DNA of 64,000 nt from Ligustrum vulgare (lineage: Eukaryota > Streptophyta > Magnoliopsida > Lamiales > Oleaceae). The number at the start of each line of letters is the position of its first letter. Within the stretch, counting starts at the first letter, position 1. The stretch lies in assembly GCA_963555705.1 (NCBI GenBank), contig OY743174.1:57806234-57870233 (forward strand), given 5' to 3'. The notes below the pieces were generated by a model. That model did no database searches. It was given only the letters and a program-made list of their open reading frames with translations, and was not told the origin of the DNA. Of the stretch, positions 58,081-64,000 are shown piece by piece. The position numbers were made by a program, and so were the translations under genes.

Positions 58081-58170
58081 TTATTGTATTATTTTTATCG
58101 GGCATTGTATTTTTACAACTTATTCAATAAATATTATTTATTCCGTGCATCGCACGGGTGCGATTACTAG
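56667..58170 (+). mobile_element. Non-autonomous Helitron, first of tandem pair
   Basis: It starts TCTATATAATCTTAATC, continues TATAGCCGCCAAAAAAACCC, and ends with the stem CCGTGCATCGCACGGG, GCGATTA, CTAG (58167-58170). It is nearly identical to the next element. A (TTA)n run at about 58027-58083 is expanded here and short in the neighbour. The I- or L-rich frames are translations of that run. Confidence 0.85.
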
Positions 58171-59613
58171 TATATATAATAATAGTATAGCCGTCAAAAA
58201 AATTCACACATAGTTTCCCGCCATTTTTCCCTGCTATTTTAGGAAACTTTGTAATTTTATTAATTATTTTAATAATTGAATTAGGAAACTTCAATTAATG
58301 CAAAATTAATTATAAGTGACATGTAATAAATGACTTATTGATTGTAAAAAATAAAAAATCTATAAAAAGATCAAATTGTATATTATTTTTATTCTTTGAT
58401 AATTATTGCAATATTTTGAAGTCAAAAAATATGCAATATAAGTGTCAAATTCATGATCTTAACAAAAAGTTCAATACAAGTTAACAAATGAGAGCAAACT
58501 CTAAATATATCATTCTTAAAATTACCTCAAATAATAAAGGTAAAAGTTTTACTTATATTTTTTACTTTTTTCAATATCTAATCTTTTTAATTTATCTCAT
58601 CTAAGACATAAAATAATATTTATCATTTTTTACCTAACTTAAATTTGACATAAATGATTAATTTCAAATCTTTTTTCTTATCAAATTAAAAGAAATAATG
58701 ATATCCGATCTTTCTAAGTAAATTCAATTGAATCATTTTAATTTCTACAACTTCAAGTTTCGATAAACTCTTTGGTAATTTTGAAATTAATTTTATAAAT
58801 TTACTCATTTTGTTCATTTATCTATTTTTAATTTTTATAAATTTAAAATAACATCAATTTGTAAAATATATACTACAGACTATAACAATTAATTCATTGA
58901 ATTCTATAGAAAATAAAAAATATAAGGTTTTATCAAACTTATTCTATTTAAAAATAAAATATAGTACATACATTTATTTAACATGCACAAAAAATAGTTT
59001 TGTATGTGTGTGTGTGGATAATATGGTCATTTTCAATAGTTGGTGAAAAATAAAATGTCACATTGTATTTGAAACCATTGAATATGAGTAAGTTTGATAT
59101 AAACTATAGAAATTGTTTTAAATGTGTGATTGAAAGTGAAAAAATGTAGTATAAAAAATAAAATAATTGTCAAATCAATCAATTAAGTGGTTAAAAATTG
59201 ATTTTTCTTTTTTTAGAATGTGTGGTTAAAAAGTAGTATGTGCAATTGTGAAAAATTAGTTTTTAAATAATATGTGCTTGTGAATGAACATTAAAAAAAA
59301 ACTATTTTTGAATAATCAATTCTATATGAATAAATAAAATAAGGAAACTAGATAATGAACAATTAACTGCTGAAAAAAATGCAATTCATAACTTTTTTTT
59401 TTTTTTTTTGATATTTTGATTGTATATTGAATATACAATTTATGCATTAAAGTAAGAAATCTTATAGGGAGAAATGAAATTACAAATTATTCACAATTTG
59501 TGTATGCAAGTTATTATTATTTTTTATTGTATTATTTTTATCGGGTATTGTATTTTTACAACTTATTCAATAAATATTATTTATTCCGTGCATCGCACGG
59601 GTGCGATTACTAG
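58171..59613 (+). mobile_element. Non-autonomous Helitron, second of tandem pair
   Basis: It begins directly after the CTAG of the previous copy (TATATATAATAATAGTATAGCC) and ends with the same stem and CTAG (59610-59613). There are no intervening bases, so the pair looks like a head-to-tail product of rolling-circle replication or repeated insertion at the 3' end. It has no TC start of its own. Confidence 0.85.
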
Positions 59614-60786
59614 TAATATATAAAAGTAGCTAAGTTTTGGCGGGAAAACTCACCTTTTAATGTGTTCACATTGTTACTACTTCTAACCAATGATGGAATG
59701 AGGCTTAATTATAAAGAATTTTTATGGAGAATTTTTTTACTTATTCATATTTGATTATTTGTATTTAAACCTCCATTTTCATAAAATTATTCTGATCTTT
59801 TAATATTTTGAATCTTACAAATAAGAATTTGTGTTCGGTCATACAAATTCAATGTAAAATTTTTCAGTTCAAAATTATATCGAAGTTGTATTACACATCT
59901 AATACTAAATAAGCATTATTGTATAAAACTTTATATAAATAATCTTATTTTTTTTAGTTATTTAGTACATCTAAAAATTCGAGCTCTTTTTTATTGCGTT
60001 TTATTAAATTATTCAGTATTTTTATAGAAAGTTACATTTAATACGTCAATAATTTTTTTTAAGGATTGTGATATTTTATTGATCTTAATCTTATGAATGA
60101 ATAATTTTGTTCAGTCATACAAATCTAATGTCGAATTTTCATTTACATTTACATCGAATATTTAATCAAGTTGTATTAAATTTTGTTATTAATAATCCTA
60201 CTTTTATATTCTTTATTACATATAAATAATAACGTTCTTTTCCAATATCAGATTATTTATCAAAATAATTTTATTTACAATTACATTTAATTATTATTTA
60301 ATTTTTTATTTCAGAAAGTCTCATATCACCTTTTTTTAACATTAACGGTTAACAAATTTATTTATATTGTTTTGAAATGATATAGTTCTTAATGGTTTTT
60401 TGTCCTACCTGTTAAGTCTAAATTTTAAAAAAATAATTAACTATGTCATGATATTAATTGTTATATTTTAAGTCAATATTTTTTATTCTTAAATTTCTAC
60501 AATAATAAGTAAATTGTCTCCCAATATACTTAACTAGAAAATTGAGATGATCAATGTCATATTAGATTATAATTTTCATCAAAAAACAATTACGTTGTAT
60601 AAATATTGAAATCCTGTAATATCATGAAATTGATGCATCTTTGTCAATCTCACAATTTTAGTTTTTTCCCCCATTTTTATGATTATCGAATTCATTTCTT
60701 ATACATGTTGTTTTCCATTTTCAATGATCAAAACAATGAATCTTATCTTTTATAGGCATGGTCTATATTATTGACTTTTTCATCTA

Positions 60787-60925
60787 TTGTTTGATTGTTC
60801 AGAATACCTGGACATTGGAGATCCTACATCTAAGTGTTTGTTTTGTAAGGCAAATTTTTTGTTCGAGGAGATAGTGGATAAGTGTTATAAAACATGTCAT
60901 AATTCGAAGTTCTTACTTTGTTGTA
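60787..60925 (+). pseudogene. Helitron protein N-terminal fragment
   Basis: The translation reads SEYLDIGDPTSKCLFCKANF then NSKFLLCC. Plant Helitron proteins carry this YxDIGDP..C..C.A.(F/W) start with paired cysteines, followed by FSLCC. Similarity stops at about 60925, where the sequence TAGGGGTGAACACG begins. Confidence 0.7.
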
Positions 60926-61520
60926 GGGGTGAACACGATTTAGTTATGGCGGTTTGTAGTAATATTTCAAACCAAACGATTTAAAACGGTTCCAAACCAA
61001 ACCATTTCATTTTCTAAACAAAATTAAACAAAACATTTTTTTTCGGTTTGAAACCGCGAATTGCCAATGAATGAATTTTTGTATTCCAAAGCGATATCAA
61101 AGACATATATTCCTCTAAAATTTCGAATTGAAACAAGCTCAATAATAATATTTAGTTTCTAATTGAGTGCTTTATTGTGAATCAATTCATGTTGATAAAC
61201 AAACTAGTTATATAGAAGCAAACATTTAAATTTTTCTTAAATAAACTGTAGTTAGTTCTTACATTAAAAATTTTATTTTAAGAAACTGCCTTGGATATGA
61301 TTATGAAATGTAGGAGCAATAATTATTTTCAAATGGTTGTGGATTTGAACAAATTAATCTTTGACTCCTTAATTTTGATTTCTTGACAATAATGCTTTTA
61401 TATTGAACGTTTGCCTTTATTTTTTTAATTTTTTTTTAATTTTTAAAATTTGGCTGGTTGACTGTTTGAAACCGCGATTTTGATAATTGAAACCTAAACT
61501 AAACCATTTAAGGAGGTTTA
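60925..61520. mobile_element. hAT-like MITE fragment
   Basis: It begins TAGGGGTGAACACGATTTAG and is full of AAACCG/CGGTTT words, ending near AAACCATTTAAGGAGG. The left end resembles hAT MITE termini. The matching right terminus and 8-bp duplication were not found, so it is probably truncated. Confidence 0.45.
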
Positions 61521-62520
61521 AGGGTCTCCCGTCTTCAAATTACACAGTCAAAATTGCCTTAAGATTGAGAGTCTATTGCATGATGACGGTTCAGCTCCGC
61601 GGTTTGCTAGGCTTTACATTTTTGACAATGCGAATGAGGTTGAAAGTAGAAAAAGGGTCGTGGGTACGTATTATGTAATTATTGCTTATATATTTATATT
61701 GTTTACGGATAATTTTATTGTGATAGTTTAAAATTTAATTTATGTCTTTTAATGTCCCTCGAGAGGAGTGAATCATACGATTCAATGTTGCATGATTGTA
61801 CATTTTCTGATTTGAAGGATATGCTAGACAAAAACAAATTGGTAAGGCAGTTTTGGTCGGTTAGAGAAAAGATGATTGAGGAAAATATTTAAAATGTAAG
61901 ACTTATACTTATTGGTCAGTGGGCGACCGATGATAGGCGATATGATTTTCCTGTTGTCAATGAAATTGCCAGAATTATTATCGGTGGATTTTGATACACA
62001 GCCTGGACACAAAGATATCATTATTGCTCCCACGTGGTGGACCATTGCAGCAGATAAGCGAAATGCATCTTCTTTATTGGTCTTTGCAGTATCCATTGCT
62101 CTTTCTGATAAATATTGATCATACACAGAGATTTTGCAATGGAACAAGGTTGATACTTACAAAACTCGGTGACCATGTTTTAGAAGGTAAAATTCTTTCT
62201 GTCAGCAATGCAGGACACAAGTTCTTTATTCCAAGGACGTCATTAAGCCATTCTGATTCTAATATACCTATTAGATTTAATAGATGGCAGTTTCCATTAA
62301 TAGTGTCCTACGACATGATATCAATAAGAGTCGGGAACAATCACTCTCGCATATGAGACTTCTTCTTAAACGGCTAATGTTTACACATAGACAACTTTAT
62401 ATTGCGATTTCTATGGTGACAAATCGTTCCGAATTAAAGATATTGGTTTGTAATAAGTATGGAAGACCAACAAAATCAACAAACAATGTTGTGTACAAAA
62501 AAGTATTCCAAAATTTGTAA
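61521..62520 (+). pseudogene. Helitron Rep-helicase, internally deleted and fused
   Basis: Fragments in order are LRIESLLHDDGSAPRF with LYIFDNANEVESRK (about 61558-61660); DMLDKNKLVRQF near 61821-61855; RRYDFPVVNEIARIIIGGFD and HKDIII (about 61930-62020), in the region where Rep proteins read GDxD; then LQQISEMHLLYWSLQYPLLF (62048-62107). That last phrase comes before the Rep nuclease in intact proteins. It is joined directly to NIDHTQRFCNGTRLILTKLG and the helicase C-terminus, ending VVYKKVFQNL at 62520. The HUH nuclease, Walker motifs and several hundred residues between are gone. A frameshift lies near 62310. Confidence 0.85.
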
Positions 62521-62659
62521 TCATATGAAATCAATAAATGATGATCTTATCTCATATTTGCGAAATTTATTTATTTTTTCAAAATAATTCATTTAATTTC
62601 ACATTGAATTTTCTTTATCAAAACATTTCTTCCCGTGCATCGCACGGACGATTCACTAG

Positions 62660-62746
62660 TATAATATAATTACAAATGTGTAATTATGTTATATATGTTT
62701 TTTAATCATTTATATGTCTCGTGCATCGCACGAGGGTAAATTCTAG
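62660..62746 (+). mobile_element. 87-bp Helitron 3' end remnant
   Basis: Directly after the previous CTAG is a short AT-rich stretch, then the stem CTCGTGCATCGCACGAG, spacer and CTAG (62743-62746). It is a fourth consecutive Helitron 3' terminus, probably the tail of an older element into which the others inserted. Confidence 0.7.
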
Positions 62747-64000
62747 TTATGATATTAAATTAATTAATTAATAACAACGTCATGTGAATTTAAAAAGATG
62801 TGATAATGACCATTCAATGCGCTCTTAATACATCTATAATATAATATATTGTACCCATAGGACATAGACATTGCCGTGATATTTTATTTTATTTAAACAT
62901 GCAATTAATGTATCTTTTTGCAATTATTAGAGCCCATTTGGTTGGAATCATTTTGAGGAATTTTGAATTTTTTGGAGAATGCATGTATGAAAATTGAAAA
63001 GTGTGAAAAATGGTGAGTCATATGAAAATATATTGTTGAAAGTGAATTTAAGAAAAATTTGAAAAAATAATAATATATAATCGGACACCAAAATCACCCT
63101 ATTTTACATGCAATTAATGTATCTTTTTTAATTATTAGAGCCTATTGGGTTCAGATCGTTTTGATGAATTTTGAATTTTCAGAAGAATGCGTGTATGAAA
63201 AGTGTGAAAAATGGTGAGTCACATGAAAATATGTTGTTGAAAGTAAATTTAAGAAAAATTTGAAAATATATATATAAACGAGACCAAAATCACCCTATTT
63301 TTCGGACCGTGCATCCCGAAAGATTGGCATAATTTACTGTACAAAAATTAAAATCAAACAAAGTTGACCCAATAATAGTGCAAATCAAACTGTGGATTGA
63401 TTTTGAGATTTTGGCAGCGATCGAATTCTACAACTTTTTTCTTGGTAAGAAATAATAGATGTGTGAGGAAATATATATATATATATATTAAATTCGGTTA
63501 CACAGTTTTTTTCGACTTCTTATTTTTTTAAAAATATATTTGATCTATTTTCACCAAGATAAATCATAAATGAGGGTAAAAATCTTGGTACTTTCAAGTT
63601 TGAACAATAAGCCAATAACATATGTAAGGTAATCAATTTATTAAAAAAAAAAAATTAAAAAAAAAAAAAAAAAAACTCTAATCCCATTGAAATAAAGCAT
63701 ACGTCTACACGAGTACGGTTGTTTTCTATTTCTATTTCTATTTTTATTCAAAAAAATATTAAATAGCAATCAGTGCATCACGAGCTTGAAGACACAAGAT
63801 CTTAGACAATTTGTGATTAGGGTAATTATATTAACACCACATTTTTGTTAAGTGCACCACAATTTAATTGCAATAATAATTCTTAATTTTTATTAATTTT
63901 TGCACTTATACCTCTTAACTTTTTTATCTTATTTTTATCCTCAATTTCTATTAATTTGCACAATTTATCGTGTTAATAATGACTAAAGAATTTTTTAAGA
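62747..64000. other. Non-coding AT-rich DNA with a direct repeat
   Basis: Two diverged copies of a ~180-bp stretch (TTAGAGCCCATTTGGTTGG... and TTAGAGCCTATTGGGTTCAG...) start near 62928 and 63136, each holding GTGAAAAATGGTGAGTCA. There is a long A run near 63640-63675. No gene is recognised. Confidence 0.55.

Larger units (their letters stand above)
59614..62659 (+). mobile_element. Degenerate coding Helitron, third in the run
   Basis: It follows directly on the previous CTAG and ends CCGTGCATCGCACGGACG, spacer, CTAG (62656-62659). Rep N-terminal and helicase C-terminal pieces lie inside in the same orientation. The Rep nuclease and most of the helicase are missing. A hAT-like MITE fragment interrupts the N-terminal coding part. 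Confidence 0.75.

Noticed and set aside
57988..58213. Ile- or Leu-rich plus frames resembling membrane segments
   Set aside because: They are translations of the (TTA)n microsatellite.
1..64000. tRNA, rRNA or other structural RNA genes
   Set aside because: I saw no A/B-box pairs with cloverleaf-like arms and no rRNA signatures; a tRNAscan or Rfam run would be decisive.

Overview
The window is nuclear DNA of a flowering plant, very probably a dicot. It is AT-rich, and almost all of it is transposable elements inserted into one another. The signs are plant-type LTR retrotransposons with tRNA-iMet and Athila-type primer sites, Stowaway and hAT MITEs, dozens of Helitron parts, and intron-containing fragments of a chloroplast FtsY-like gene. 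I cannot name the species. Only one locus looks like a normal intact host gene: a single-exon C2-domain protein of the BON1-associated (BAP) type at 25808-26308 (+). A second open frame, a LOG-like (cytokinin-activating phosphoribohydrolase) copy at 32966-33562 (+), has lost its catalytic motif and sits inside an LTR element.

Layout. 1-2441: non-coding DNA with a MITE-like inverted repeat and a tandem duplication. 2442-8685: a non-autonomous Helitron, into which a 4.37-kb gag-protease-only LTR retrotransposon (3673-8041, minus sense) has inserted. 8686-10773: a Stowaway MITE and a Helitron remnant. 12468-19350: a decayed chloroplast FtsY gene (minus), split inside an exon by a copia-type element (15410-19223) that itself holds a hAT MITE. 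19353-25466: a copia gag fragment, unknown exon-like sequence, and a three-unit Helitron array interrupted by a 1.4-kb solo LTR. 25500-26340: the C2 gene. 26340-29720: non-coding DNA with an LTR remnant.

29755-38283: a short-LTR, coding-poor element carrying the LOG-like copy. Its right LTR end was hit by a Helitron (35499-38280) with helicase and RPA-like remnants. 38708-39316: a subtilase pseudogene. 40398-52880: a Russian-doll stack. An Athila-like LTR is split by a pol-less Athila-like element (41666-52453, minus sense), which is itself interrupted by two solo LTRs. 53224-55257: an inverted relative of the first Helitron, which serves as an empty-site reference for the gag-only retrotransposon. 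55898-62746: a run of Helitrons joined end to end, including one with rep and helicase pieces fused by an internal deletion. 62747-64000: non-coding.

There is no operon-like logic here. What the sequence records is the order of insertions: seven LTR insertions have recognisable 5-bp target duplications (five perfect, two with one mismatch), and one hAT MITE has a perfect 8-bp duplication. All boundaries were read by eye. Family names rest on recognised motifs, not on database searches.
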